64,000 nt of DNA from Microbulbifer sp. TB1203 (GCF_030997045.1 NZ_CP116899.1:2931001-2995000), one strand, 5' to 3'. Shown: positions 45,456-54,084, counted from the stretch's first letter. Notes: generated by a model not told the origin, from the sequence alone. Translations and numbers: made by a program.

Positions 45456-45487
45456 AAAAAGGCCGGCGGACAAAAGTCCACCAGCCT
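45456..45487 (-). terminator. Attenuator-like hairpin between rplL and rpoB
   Basis: On the minus strand AGGCTGGTGGAC (45487-45476), loop TTTT, GTCCGCCGGCCT (45471-45460) form a 12-bp stem with two G-U pairs, followed by TTTTT. Position matches the partial terminator known between rplL and rpoB in E. coli. Confidence 0.75.
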
Positions 45488-45535
45488 TGTCGCCACCCGT
45501 CGCAAAAAACGCCGGGCGGCAGCGCAACCACCGAA

Positions 45536-45904
45536 TTACTTCAGCTCTACAGTTGCGCCAGCTTCTTCCAGCTGCTTCTTCGCCTCTTCGGCTTCGTCCT
45601 TGCTCACGCCTTCTTTCAGCGGAGCCGGAGCGCCGTCTACCAATGCCTTGGCTTCCTTCAGGCCCAGGCCGGTGATGCCGCGAACAGCCTTGATCACGTT
45701 TACTTTCTTCTCGCCGGCGGAAGTCAGGATTACGTCGAACTCGTCCTTCTCTTCCGCAGCCGCTTCACCGGCAGCCGGACCGGCTACAACTGCAGCAGCG
45801 GCAGTTACGCCGAACTTCTCTTCCATTGCTTCGATCAGCTCGACAACGTCCTTCACAGACATTTCGGCAACTGCGTTGATGATATCTTCTTTAGTCAGAG
45901 ACAT
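45536..45904 (-). CDS. rplL: 50S ribosomal protein L7/L12
   Basis: 122 aa stalk protein: N-terminal dimerisation domain, Ala-rich hinge (AAAAVVAGPAAGEAAAEEKD) and C-terminal KVNVIKAVRGITGLGLKEAK that recruits translation GTPases. Follows rplJ by 73 bases. Confidence 0.99.
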   Translation of the reverse strand: MSLTKEDIINAVAEMSVKDVVELIEAMEEKFGVTAAAAVVAGPAAGEAAAEEKDEFDVILTSAGEKKVNVIKAVRGITGLGLKEAKALVDGAPAPLKEGVSKDEAEEAKKQLEEAGATVELK

Positions 45905-45977
45905 GAGTCAGTACCCAATTTGTTTGAGCAGCAGGCTGCTCGTGAATTCATTGAAAAGACAGCCGTTCAACAGTGAA

Positions 45978-46472
45978 TCAGGCTGCTTCCTGCTCTTTCT
46001 GGTCGCGAATGGCCGCAATAGTGCGGACCAACTTGCCAGCAGATGCTTCTTTCAACACGCTCATCAGCTTGGCGATCGCTTCGTCGTATGTCGGCAGGGT
46101 TGCCAACATGGCGACATCAGCGACAGCGCCTTCGAAGGCGGCACCTTTCAGTTCCAGCTTGTCATTTCCCTTGGCGAACGCCGACAGGATGCGCGCACCG
46201 GCACCCGGGTGTTCGTTGGAAAAGGCAATCAGGCTGGGACCGACGAACTTCTCTACGAGACATTCGTATTCGGTACCGGCAAGAGCGCGGCGCGCCAGAG
46301 TGTTGCGGACGACTTTCAACCAAACGCCGTTCTCGCGAGCCTCTTTGCGCAGGGCGGTCATGTCGTTCACGGTAACACCGCGGGAATCCGCGATCACCGC
46401 CGACAGGGCGCCTTCAGCAGCTTGCTGGACTTCTGCGACAATCGCTTTCTTGTCTTCGAGTCCAATAGCCAT
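45978..46472 (-). CDS. rplJ: 50S ribosomal protein L10
   Basis: 164 aa; stalk base that anchors L7/L12 dimers. The ATG at 46472 gives the conserved MAIGLEDKKAIVAEVQQAA and has GGAGTG seven bases upstream; the open frame continues upstream but is not conserved. C-terminal helix KEQEAA is short. In E. coli the L10-L12 complex represses this mRNA via the leader. Confidence 0.97.
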   Translation of the reverse strand: MAIGLEDKKAIVAEVQQAAEGALSAVIADSRGVTVNDMTALRKEARENGVWLKVVRNTLARRALAGTEYECLVEKFVGPSLIAFSNEHPGAGARILSAFAKGNDKLELKGAAFEGAVADVAMLATLPTYDEAIAKLMSVLKEASAGKLVRTIAAIRDQKEQEAA

Positions 46473-46833
46473 AGTGTCACTCCTGGATTTGAAAAAAGAC
46501 CGGGAATACCGCTCCCGATCCCGTTCCGGCAGCTCAAATCCAGCAAAAATACTGGTTTGGGCACACCGTCTGCGTAGGTTCGGACTCTCCGTCCGGATTA
46601 AGCCTGCGAACCGGAGTCCGCGCGGCACCTACGGTCTTTGACGGCCCGCTGTGCAGTGCATAGCGGACCCCAAAGTTTGGTTTTGCTGTAGGAGCGGCCC
46701 ATGGCCGCGATCAGCATGTACTACGTAAGTAAGATCGATCGCGACCATGGACAGATTTTTGCTTCTGCAAAATCTGCATTTCCGCTGGGCGGCACTCCGC
46801 CATCCCTGGCGGTCGCCGCTCCTACAAGCACAG
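46473..46833 (-). promoter_or_regulatory. rplJ leader region (361 bases, with REP-like copy 5 at its upstream end)
   Basis: No gene. Between 46473 and 46680 the minus strand can form several stems (for example GGACGGAGAGTCC around 46580-46600), where an L10-binding leader is expected by analogy with E. coli; I cannot verify the fold. The rest is REP-like repeat. Confidence 0.4.
46687..46826. repeat. REP-like palindrome, copy 5 (composite)
   Basis: Starts TGTAGGAGCGGCCCATGGCC and ends GGTCGCCGCTCCTACA, with an inner inverted pair GATCGATCGCGACCATGGA and an inserted CAGATTTTTGCTTCTGCAAA-type hairpin. It lies 8 bases after the rplA stop codon, inside the rplKA-rplJL transcript. Confidence 0.8.
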
Positions 46834-47529
46834 TTAAATGTTCAGAGAGGCCTGATCGATGGTCAGGCCCGGCCCCATGGTGGTGCTCAGGGTGATCTTC
46901 TTCAGGTAGACACCCTTGGCGGACGCGGGCTTGACCTTCTTCAGATCCGACACCAGCGCCTCCAGGTTCTCCTTGATCGCGTTCGGATCAAAGCTCACCT
47001 TGCCGATACCACCGTGAATAATGCCGCCCTTGTCAGCGCGGAAACGCACCTGACCGGCCTTGGCGTTTTTCACCGCAGTGACCACGTCCGGAGTCACGGT
47101 GCCGGTCTTCGGGTTCGGCATCAGGCCGCGGGGACCGAGGATCTGGCCCAGCTGGCCGACAACGCGCATCGCATCCGGGGAGGCGATCACCACGTCGAAG
47201 TCCATTTTGCCGGCCTTCACTTCGGCGGCCAGCTCGTCCATGCCCACCAGGTCGGCGCCGGCTTCTTTCGCCGCATCGGCGTTGGCGCCCTGGGTGAACA
47301 CAGCTACACGTACATCTTTACCGGTGCCGTGAGGCAGAGTGGTGGCACCGCGAACTGCCTGATCGGATTTGCGCGGATCGATACCCAGATTGATGGAGGC
47401 ATCCACGGTTTCCGCGAACTTCACATTGGACAGCTCCTTCAGTAGGGCCAATGCATCGTCGATGCCGTAGGCTTTACCAGCTTCCACTTTCTCAGCGATA
47501 GCGCGCTGACGCTTGCTCAACTTAGCCAT
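46834..47529 (-). CDS. rplA: 50S ribosomal protein L1
   Basis: 231 aa, with SINLGIDPRKSDQAVRGATT and LGPRGLMPNPKTGTVTPDVV. L1-stalk protein; in E. coli it represses rplKA translation. Starts on the base after the rplK stop. Confidence 0.99.
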   Translation of the reverse strand: MAKLSKRQRAIAEKVEAGKAYGIDDALALLKELSNVKFAETVDASINLGIDPRKSDQAVRGATTLPHGTGKDVRVAVFTQGANADAAKEAGADLVGMDELAAEVKAGKMDFDVVIASPDAMRVVGQLGQILGPRGLMPNPKTGTVTPDVVTAVKNAKAGQVRFRADKGGIIHGGIGKVSFDPNAIKENLEALVSDLKKVKPASAKGVYLKKITLSTTMGPGLTIDQASLNI

Positions 47530-47961
47530 TTACAGACCCTCCACTTCGATACCGGCACTGCGTGCGGAACCGGCGATAGTGCGCACGGCCGCGTCCATAT
47601 CGGATGCAGTCAGGTCTGCCATTTTGACGGTGGCGATTTCTTCCAACTGGGCACGGGTTACCTTGCCCACCTTCTCGGTGTTCGGGCGACCGGAACCGCT
47701 CTTGATCTTGGCGGCCTTGCGCAGCAGTACTGCGGCAGGCGGGGACTTCATGATGAAGGTGAAGGAGCGATCGCTGTACACAGAGATCACTACCGGCACC
47801 GGCAGGCCCGGCTCGATATTCTGGGTCTGGGCGTTGAACGCCTTACAGAACTCCATGATATTTACGCCGTGCTGACCCAGCGCGGGGCCAACGGGCGGGC
47901 TCGGGTTGGCCTGGCCGGCCTTGACTTGCAGCTTGATGTAAGCTTCGACTTTCTTAGCCAT
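47530..47961 (-). CDS. rplK: 50S ribosomal protein L11
   Basis: 143 aa, with ANPSPPVGPALGQHGVNIME and FTFIMKSPPAAVLLRKAAKI. GTPase-centre protein needed for RelA activation. GAGGAGAG ribosome-binding site. Confidence 0.99.
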   Translation of the reverse strand: MAKKVEAYIKLQVKAGQANPSPPVGPALGQHGVNIMEFCKAFNAQTQNIEPGLPVPVVISVYSDRSFTFIMKSPPAAVLLRKAAKIKSGSGRPNTEKVGKVTRAQLEEIATVKMADLTASDMDAAVRTIAGSARSAGIEVEGL

Positions 47962-48070
47962 TACAGCTCTCCTCTGGTTGGGTGGTAGCGCCTGCGTTGA
48001 ACGGGTTATCCACCCGCAGCGCTCGGCTCCCCTGTTGCCCCGAAAGCTATTGAACCTTCAGGGACGCGAA

Positions 48071-48102
48071 AGCCCCCTTCCACCCGACGGTGAAAGAGGG
48101 CT
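48071..48102 (-). terminator. Hairpin between nusG and rplK
   Basis: On the minus strand AGCCCTCTTTCACC pairs with GGTGGAAGGGGGCT, with two G-U pairs and loop GTCG. Only TTTC follows, so it is at best a weak terminator or a processing site. Confidence 0.45.
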
Positions 48103-48120
48103 GAAAATTCGACGCCGGAA

Positions 48121-48654
48121 TCAGCTTTTCTCTACTTGGCTGAACTCCAGCTCTACCGGAGTGGAGCGGCCGAAGATCAACACCGCCACACGCAGGCGGC
48201 TCTTCTCGTAGTTGACCTCTTCCACCACACCGTTGAAATCGTTGAACGGCCCGTCGGTAACCCGCACCATCTCGCCGGGCTCGAACAGGGTCTTGGGTTT
48301 GGGCTTGTCGACAGAGTCGTCGATGCGATTCAGGATAGCCTGGGCTTCGCGATCGGTGATCGGTGCCGGCCTGTCCGCCTTGCCGCCGATAAAACCCAGC
48401 ACGCGTGGGGTCTCTTTCACCAGATGCCAGGTATCGTCGTTCAACTCCATCTCCACCAGCACATAGCCGGGGAAGAACTTGCGCTCGCTCTTGCGCTTTT
48501 GCCCGGCGCGCATCTCAACCACTTCTTCGGTGGGCACCAGCACCTCACCGAACAGGTGGTCCATTTCGTGCAGTTCGATGCGCTCCTTCAGGGAGGACGC
48601 GACGCGCTTCTCGTAGCCGGAGTAGGCCTGAACCACGTACCAATGCTTAGCCAT
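48121..48654 (-). CDS. nusG: Transcription antitermination factor NusG
   Basis: 177 aa; NGN domain (AKHWYVVQAYSGYEKRVASS, FFPGYVLVEM) and C-terminal KOW domain (FEPGEMVRVTDGPFNDFNGV) that links polymerase to Rho or to S10. Follows secE by ten bases. Confidence 0.99.
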   Translation of the reverse strand: MAKHWYVVQAYSGYEKRVASSLKERIELHEMDHLFGEVLVPTEEVVEMRAGQKRKSERKFFPGYVLVEMELNDDTWHLVKETPRVLGFIGGKADRPAPITDREAQAILNRIDDSVDKPKPKTLFEPGEMVRVTDGPFNDFNGVVEEVNYEKSRLRVAVLIFGRSTPVELEFSQVEKS

Positions 48655-48664
48655 GCGTCAACCT

Positions 48665-49033
48665 TTAGCCGATAACCTTGGATGCTGCCCAACCCAGGGC
48701 GGAATCCAGCGCCCACAGGATCAGCGCCGTAATCAACGTAATCACCACCACGATCAGCGTGGTCTGTGTCGCCTCCTGGCGGCTCGGCCAGACAACCCGC
48801 CGCACCTCTGTCTGGGCCTCACGCAGGAGATTCCAGAAGGCATTGCCCTTGGCGGTATTGACTGCAACAGCCAGCGCCACCAGGCAAAGCGCAACAATCG
48901 CCAGCACGCGGTACAGAAGAGGAAAATCGACGTAATAGGAATTGCCCGCCACCGCGGTGCCAACCAACAGCACCACCAGCAGCCACTTCAGGCCATCAAG
49001 ACGAAAGGTTTTCGCCTCTACTTTAGCATTCAT
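48665..49033 (-). CDS. secE: Preprotein translocase subunit SecE
   Basis: 122 aa with three hydrophobic segments, as in enteric SecE, and the conserved EAQTEVRRVVWPSRQEATQT before the last helix. Stabilises SecY. Encoded between tRNA-Trp and nusG. Confidence 0.97.
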   Translation of the reverse strand: MNAKVEAKTFRLDGLKWLLVVLLVGTAVAGNSYYVDFPLLYRVLAIVALCLVALAVAVNTAKGNAFWNLLREAQTEVRRVVWPSRQEATQTTLIVVVITLITALILWALDSALGWAASKVIG

Positions 49034-49044
49034 ATACAGAAGCC

Positions 49045-49081
49045 TTTCTAGTTTCTAGCCTCTAGAAACCAGCATCTAGAA
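49045..49081. repeat. Short CTAGAAA-type repeats between tRNA-Trp and secE
   Basis: TTTCTAGTTTCTAGCCTCTA then GAAACCAGCATCTAGAAA contains four copies of TCTAG with GTTTCTAG/CTAGAAAC inverted, so it can form small hairpins just upstream of secE. Confidence 0.6.
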
Positions 49082-49082
49082 A

Positions 49083-49158
49083 TGGCAGGCCAGGAGGGAC
49101 TCGAACCCCCAACCCTCGGTTTTGGAGACCGATGCTCTACCAATTGAGCCACTGGCCT
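49083..49158 (-). tRNA. tRNA-Trp (CCA)
   Basis: Cloverleaf with 7-bp acceptor stem AGGCCAG/CTGGCCT, anticodon loop CTCCAAA, TTCGAGTC T-loop and a 3' CCA encoded in the DNA. Lies between tufB and secE, as in related gammaproteobacteria. Confidence 0.97.
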
Positions 49159-49304
49159 AAGAACAACCGGACGCCACTGCACACTTTTGCATCAGCGACC
49201 GAAAAATGAGGGAGCGGAGTTTAGCACCAGCTCCGCCCCCGATCAACGGGTCTTTTGCGGGCCTTTCGGCCCGCATGCGGAGCTGTGGAGCCCCGCGCAC
49301 CGGC

Positions 49305-50498
49305 TTATTCGATGATCTTGGCTACCACGCCAGCACCAACGGTACGGCCGCCTTCGCGGATCGCGAAGCGCAGGCCTTCTTCCATGGCGATCGGGGCAAT
49401 CAGGGTCACCGTCATCTGGATGTTGTCACCCGGCATTACCATTTCGGTACCTTCCGGCAGTTCACAGGCACCGGTTACGTCGGTGGTGCGGAAGTAGAAC
49501 TGCGGACGGTAGCCCTTGAAGAAGGGGGTGTGACGGCCGCCTTCGTCTTTGGACAGGACGTACACTTCCGCCTCGAACTTGGTGTGCGGGGTGATGGAGC
49601 CCGGCTTGGCCAGTACCTGGCCACGCTCTACTTCGTCGCGCTTGGTGCCGCGCAGCAGGGCGCCGATGTTCTCACCCGCACGGCCCTCGTCGAGCAGCTT
49701 GCGGAACATTTCCACACCGGTACAGGTGGTGGTGGTGGTTTCCTTGATGCCGACGATTTGGATTTCGTCGCCGGTCTTGATGATGCCGCGCTCTACACGA
49801 CCGGTCACTACGGTGCCGCGGCCGGAGATGGAGAAGACGTCTTCGATGGGCATCAGGAACGGCTGGTCCACCGCGCGCTCCGGCTCGGGGATGTACTCGT
49901 CCAGGGTTTCCACCAGCTTCTTGACGGCGGTGGTGCCCATTTCGTTGTCGTCTTCGCCGTTCAGCGCCATCAGCGCGGAACCGACGATGATCGGGGTGTC
50001 GTCACCGGGGAATTCGTACTGGTCGAGCAGTTCGCGCACTTCCATTTCCACCAGCTCGAGCAGTTCTTCGTCGTCCACCATATCGGCTTTGTTGAGGAAG
50101 ACCACGATGTAGGGTACGCCTACCTGGCGGGACAGCAGGATGTGCTCGCGGGTCTGCGGCATGGGGCCGTCGGCGGCGGAGCAGACCAGGATGGCGCCGT
50201 CCATCTGCGCAGCACCGGTGATCATGTTCTTCACATAGTCGGCGTGTCCCGGGCAGTCTACGTGGGCGTAGTGACGGGTCGGGGATTCGTATTCTACGTG
50301 GGAGGTGGCAATGGTGATACCGCGCTCGCGCTCTTCGGGAGCGTTGTCGATCCCTTCGAAGGCGACTGCAGAGCCGCCCCAGACTTCGGCGCAAACGCGG
50401 GTCAGCGCGGCGGTCAGGGTGGTTTTACCGTGGTCTACGTGACCGATGGTGCCCACGTTCACGTGGGGCTTGGAACGTTCAAACTTTTCTTTTGCCAT
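49305..50498 (-). CDS. tufB: Elongation factor Tu, copy 2
   Basis: 397 aa, protein identical to copy 1. Start codon ATG (50498) behind an ideal AGGAGG ribosome-binding site, whereas copy 1 starts with GTG. The match to copy 1 continues about 48 bases past the stop codon (49257-49304 with 31931-31978), covering the GCGGGCC/GGCCCGC hairpin, and ends abruptly at the start codon. Downstream of four tRNAs, the classical tRNA-tufB arrangement. Confidence 0.98.
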   Translation of the reverse strand: MAKEKFERSKPHVNVGTIGHVDHGKTTLTAALTRVCAEVWGGSAVAFEGIDNAPEERERGITIATSHVEYESPTRHYAHVDCPGHADYVKNMITGAAQMDGAILVCSAADGPMPQTREHILLSRQVGVPYIVVFLNKADMVDDEELLELVEMEVRELLDQYEFPGDDTPIIVGSALMALNGEDDNEMGTTAVKKLVETLDEYIPEPERAVDQPFLMPIEDVFSISGRGTVVTGRVERGIIKTGDEIQIVGIKETTTTTCTGVEMFRKLLDEGRAGENIGALLRGTKRDEVERGQVLAKPGSITPHTKFEAEVYVLSKDEGGRHTPFFKGYRPQFYFRTTDVTGACELPEGTEMVMPGDNIQMTVTLIAPIAMEEGLRFAIREGGRTVGAGVVAKIIE

Positions 50499-50631
50499 TG
50501 CTAGCCTCCTAAATATAGGCACGCCCTGATCAGCGGAACCTACTCCCAGAACCGGCGCACCCGACCACCAACAAACCCGGCACCCGGATACAAACAGCCG
50601 CGGAGACACCTGCCCCCGCGGCCATAAATAA

Positions 50632-50706
50632 TGGAGCTCATGGGCGGATTTGAACCGCCGACCTCACCCTTACCAAGGGTGTGCTCTACCCCTGAGCTAC
50701 ATGAGC
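50632..50706 (-). tRNA. tRNA-Thr (GGT)
   Basis: Acceptor stem GCTCATG/CATGAGC, anticodon loop TTGGTAA (GGT), TTCAAATC T-loop, encoded CCA. Nearest tRNA to tufB, equivalent to thrT. Confidence 0.97.
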
Positions 50707-50755
50707 ACTACTGCCAAACTCCACGCGATCCCCACAAGCCGCAGCCCCGGGATAA

Positions 50756-50829
<74 letters not shown>

Positions 50830-50901
50830 AGAACCAGTCCGCACGCGGATCCTTTACAGACACAGAGCAGGCAATTCAGCCTCTGCTCTCCGCCTCTTGT
50901 A

Positions 50902-50985
50902 TGGTGCAGGGGGGTGGATTCGAACCACCGAAGCTTGCGCGTCAGATTTACAGTCTGATCCCTTTGGCCACTCGGGAACCCCTGC
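50902..50985 (-). tRNA. tRNA-Tyr (GTA)
   Basis: Acceptor stem GCAGGGG/CCCCTGC, anticodon loop CTGTAAA (GTA), a long variable arm as expected for tRNA-Tyr, encoded CCA. Confidence 0.97.
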
Positions 50986-51094
50986 TCGAAAGCGGCGTGT
51001 ATTCTCTACACCGGCCACCGCACTGTCAACGATTTTTCCTTCAAATTCACAGACTTATCTGCAGAGTCCAAAGCGAACAGCGCGAGAGACAAAA

Positions 51095-51170
51095 TGGAGC
51101 TGGCGAGAGGAGTCGAACCCCCGACCGGCTGATTACAAGTCAGCTGCTCTACCAACTGAGCTACGCCAGC
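51095..51170 (-). tRNA. tRNA-Thr (TGT)
   Basis: Acceptor stem GCTGGCG/CGCCAGC, anticodon loop CTTGTAA (TGT), TTCGACTC T-loop, encoded CCA. First tRNA of the Thr-Tyr-Gly-Thr-tufB unit. Confidence 0.97.
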
Positions 51171-51220
51171 CCTGTCTCTACCCCACGGAAACCATATCGG
51201 CCCCGCAACGTGGAGGCGGG

Positions 51221-51249
51221 ATTCTAGGGGATGTTCTGGTCGGGCGCAA
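51221..51249 (-). promoter_or_regulatory. Promoter of the tRNA-tufB unit
   Basis: On the minus strand TTGCGC (51249-51244), 17 bases, TAGAAT (51226-51221), then CCCGCCTCC. It is about 50 bases before the first tRNA, with a GC-rich discriminator typical of stable-RNA promoters. Confidence 0.65.
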
Positions 51250-51261
51250 CAGGGGACGTGC

Positions 51262-51295
51262 GTGACGGGACTCGGGACTCGGGACTCGGGACTCG
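51262..51295. repeat. Tandem GGGACTC repeat
   Basis: Five tandem GGGACTC units separated by G or directly joined, just upstream of the tRNA promoter. At 51328-51365 follows a diverged copy of the GGGGCCGCCAC...ACAAGGCTC module also seen at 4549-4592 and 7537-7582. Confidence 0.75.
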
Positions 51296-51389
51296 AAAGA
51301 ATATTCGGCCGTTGAAGCGAAGCCCCCGGCAGCGGGGCCGCCACAGGCTTAACTACAAGGCTCCGCACAGGTACTCGGCGCGCACGGCC

Positions 51390-52079
51390 CTACCCCTCCG
51401 AGTCGCTGTTTACTTCGCTGCAAAGATTCTGCCGCCGGTCCAGCTCCGGGTATTCCCGCTGCAGCTGGGTCCAGAAGTCCTCCGCCAGTTGCTCCGCACC
51501 ATCGGGCGGCAGCACCACCCAGCGCTCCAGGTGGGTCTGCGGCTCCTCGCGGGTCCGGATGTCAATGCCCTTCTGGCGCAACTCTTCCGCCAGGGATGCA
51601 GCGCGATCAGGTTCGGAGAATATGCCGAATGAGATTCCATTGGCGAGCGTACCTTTGGGAATCACATAACTGTCTATCCCCGCCGCCTGCAACTCGCGCA
51701 GCTTGCTGAATGCCTCGCGGCGCGAACTCATGGGCGCCAGGAACACCCAGTAGCGCATCTGCCCCTCCACCTCAACTTCGCGCAGCGCGGCATCCACCTG
51801 CAGGGCCTGCAACCGCTGCGCTATATCCTCCCCCAGATACACCTCTTCAAAGGGGCCGAGCAGAGTGCACAAATCCCCGCTCTGCAACTTTGGCTCGGGA
51901 GCCGGGGGTACCTCGCGCAAGGCGTTTTGCGGAGCCTCTTCCACCAGCACAATAGAGTCGCCGGCCTCCCGCGGCACGGCGTTGTCGACCGCCAGCGACT
52001 GCGAGGCGTGGCCGGCGGTCTGGAACCAGGCGTAGAGGCCGATATTGGCGAGCAACAGGGCGATAACTATCCAGCGCAT
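51390..52079 (-). CDS. SPOR-domain membrane protein
   Basis: 229 aa: N-terminal membrane anchor (MRWIVIALLLANIGLYAWF), a Pro/Glu-rich stretch, and a C-terminal region with YWVFLAPMSSRREAFSKLRE and LQAAGIDSYVI, the SPOR peptidoglycan-binding pattern, repeated more weakly further on (IFSEPDRAASLAEELRQKGI). SPOR proteins bind denuded glycan at division sites. Its place between coaX and the tRNA-tufB unit is conserved in Pseudomonas. Exact role unknown. Confidence 0.75.
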   Translation of the reverse strand: MRWIVIALLLANIGLYAWFQTAGHASQSLAVDNAVPREAGDSIVLVEEAPQNALREVPPAPEPKLQSGDLCTLLGPFEEVYLGEDIAQRLQALQVDAALREVEVEGQMRYWVFLAPMSSRREAFSKLRELQAAGIDSYVIPKGTLANGISFGIFSEPDRAASLAEELRQKGIDIRTREEPQTHLERWVVLPPDGAEQLAEDFWTQLQREYPELDRRQNLCSEVNSDSEG

Positions 52080-52135
52080 AAAATCAGAAACTGTTAACCC
52101 GGATATTGTGCCAGGGGCCGTGATGATCGCGCCGA

Positions 52136-52222
52136 GATCTGCGCGCTCAGTGCATTTTTGCGGCGTAGATACATGCTTATTGCACGTATTAGCCGCAAAA
52201 ATGCACTGAGCGTGCAGAGATC
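52136..52222. repeat. 87-base imperfect palindrome between the SPOR gene and coaX
   Basis: Perfect 20-bp core arms GCTCAGTGCATTTTTGCGGC (52145-52164) and its complement (52192-52211), extended outward by GATCTGC/GCAGAGATC and inward by ATACATGC/GCACGTAT with one mismatch. The rest of the 258-base gap (52080-52337) shows nothing else; it must also hold the SPOR gene promoter unless read through. Confidence 0.85.
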
Positions 52223-52337
52223 AAGCGAGGGCGCGGCCAGCGGTGGTGGGCAGCAAATTGTCATCTGGGATATCTCTGGAAATTGTTTGAAATCATAGCG
52301 TTATACAAAAAATTGAGCGGCGTGGTGCAATGTCCGG

Positions 52338-53087
52338 TTAGGGATTGCTGAGTGCCAGGCCATCCAGTACCAGCTCAGGAACCAATTCATGGGGCCGGGG
52401 AAACAGGGAGGAAAAGAACTCGCCGTCCCCTCCGGTCAGCCACAGCAGCGGCTCGCTGCCGGCTGTTCGCCGCAGCTCCGCCAGCGCGTGCTCTACGGCA
52501 CCCATCACCATCAGTGGCAGACCCCGATTGACCGCCTCTCCGGTATCGCGGCCCGGTGCCAGGGACATGCCGGGGGAGCGGATTTCACGCACCTTTACCG
52601 CGTCGGTATCGCTGTAGAGGGCGCGGCGCATGGGGCCGAGGCCGGGCAATATATATCCTCCCAGGTGCCGTCCGCCAGTATCCAGCAAATCGAGAGTCAC
52701 CGCACTGCCGCAGTCCACAATCAGCGCAGCGCGCGGATCGAGCCGGTGCGCGGCGAGCACCGCCAGCCAGCGGTCCACTCCCAGCCCACCGGGTTTCCGG
52801 TAACCGCAGGTGACCCCCGCACAGTCGGCCTGCACCCGGGCGAACTCCGCCTCCAATCCGAACCTGTCCCTCGCCAGCGCCGCGAGAGCATCGGCGACGA
52901 CCTCTCCAGCCACATTGGCGGCGCGCAGCCGCTGCGGCCGGATATCGCTCCAGGCCACCGGCAGCTCGCCGCGCTTCAGTGCAGCGGTGTCCAGGGCTCC
53001 CAGCGCCAGCGACTGCCCGTTGTCGAGCAGCCGCCATTTGCTGCGGGTGTTGCCGATATCCAGCTCCAGTATCAGTCCCACGCTCAA
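52338..53087 (-). CDS. coaX: Type III pantothenate kinase
   Basis: First step of coenzyme A synthesis. 249 aa ASKHA-fold protein: LELDIGNTRSKWRLLD phosphate loop, GVDRWLAVLAA and VDCGSAVTLDLLDTGGRHLG with GGYILPGLGPMRRAL. Overlaps the end of birA by four bases; the birA-coaX pair is common in this group. Confidence 0.95.
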   Translation of the reverse strand: MSVGLILELDIGNTRSKWRLLDNGQSLALGALDTAALKRGELPVAWSDIRPQRLRAANVAGEVVADALAALARDRFGLEAEFARVQADCAGVTCGYRKPGGLGVDRWLAVLAAHRLDPRAALIVDCGSAVTLDLLDTGGRHLGGYILPGLGPMRRALYSDTDAVKVREIRSPGMSLAPGRDTGEAVNRGLPLMVMGAVEHALAELRRTAGSEPLLWLTGGDGEFFSSLFPRPHELVPELVLDGLALSNP

Positions 53088-54082
53088 TCCACAGCCTCCC
53101 GAAGGGACACTTCGCCGCCATAAAACCGCTTCAGCCCTCCGTCGGTTTCCAGAATCAAGGCCCCGGTGTCGTCAACGCCCCGATCCACGCCGGTCCACTC
53201 CTGCCGCGCACTGACAATGCGCACCGATCGCCCGGAGAACTGGTCCAGTTGCTGCCACGCCTCGCGGTAAGCGGCAAAACCTTCCACCGGATAGGTCTCC
53301 AGCAATGGCAGCAGCCGGTTCAGCAGTGATGCTGCCAATTCGTTGCGCCCGATTCCCGGGTGCACCCGATTCAGGTCGATCCAGGGTTGGTCGATATTTT
53401 CGCCACTCGCCTCCGGCAGGCCTACATTCAGCCCTACGCCCACTACCACCGCGCAGCGGTCGGTGAGATCTCCGCTCAGCTCCAGCAGCACGCCGGCCAA
53501 CTTGCGCCCCCGGCACCAGACATCGTTGGGCCACTTCAGGCGAATATCCGGCACACCGAACTCTGCCAGCGCGCGCGTCAGCGCCACTCCCACTGCCAGG
53601 CTCAGGCCCTCAAGCAGCTGCACACCGCCGTTGAACTGCCAGCCGATGGAGAAATTGATCCCGCCCCCGAACGGGCTGGCCCAACTGCGCCCGCGCCGGC
53701 CGCGGCCGGCAGTCTGCTGTTCGGCGAACATCACCGCGCCGTGGCCCCTGCCCTTCTCCAGCCGAGCCAGTATCTGCGCATTGGTAGAGTCCACCCGGTC
53801 CAGCAGGATCAGTTCGCCGAGCAGGGCCTGAGTGCGCGGGGCCAACCTGGCTTCAATCCCCTCGGCGACCAGCAGGTCCAGTCCGCCGGGCAGGCGATAG
53901 CCGCGCCCTTTTACCGACTCCAGGGGAATCCCGTAAGCCTCGAGTTTTTTCAGTTGCTTCCACACCGCGGCGCGGCTCACCCCCAGGACCGCGCCCAGGG
54001 ATTCGCCGGAGTGCACCTCGCCGTCGGCGAGAAGATCCAGGACCGGGCGCAATTGCCGCAATGCGGAATCGGAGACGGGCAC
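53084..54082 (-). CDS. birA: Biotin--[acetyl-CoA-carboxylase] ligase / biotin operon repressor
   Basis: 332 aa with an N-terminal winged helix (VLGVSRAAVWKQLKKLEAYG), so it can act as repressor, and the ligase core: DRVDSTNAQ, biotin loop TAGRGRRGRSWASPFGGGIN and KWPNDVWCRGRKLAGVLLE. I chose GTG at 54082, eight bases after GAGG; a TTG two codons upstream overlaps the alr stop codon as ATGA-style TTGA but leaves almost no spacing. Confidence 0.93.
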   Translation of the reverse strand: MPVSDSALRQLRPVLDLLADGEVHSGESLGAVLGVSRAAVWKQLKKLEAYGIPLESVKGRGYRLPGGLDLLVAEGIEARLAPRTQALLGELILLDRVDSTNAQILARLEKGRGHGAVMFAEQQTAGRGRRGRSWASPFGGGINFSIGWQFNGGVQLLEGLSLAVGVALTRALAEFGVPDIRLKWPNDVWCRGRKLAGVLLELSGDLTDRCAVVVGVGLNVGLPEASGENIDQPWIDLNRVHPGIGRNELAASLLNRLLPLLETYPVEGFAAYREAWQQLDQFSGRSVRIVSARQEWTGVDRGVDDTGALILETDGGLKRFYGGEVSLREAVD

Positions 54083-54084
54083 TT

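Noticed and set aside
49257..49274. Terminator after tufB (GCGGGCC/GGCCCGC hairpin)
   Set aside because: The stem is good and is shared with tufA, but no U-run follows in either copy, so I did not list it as a separate terminator.
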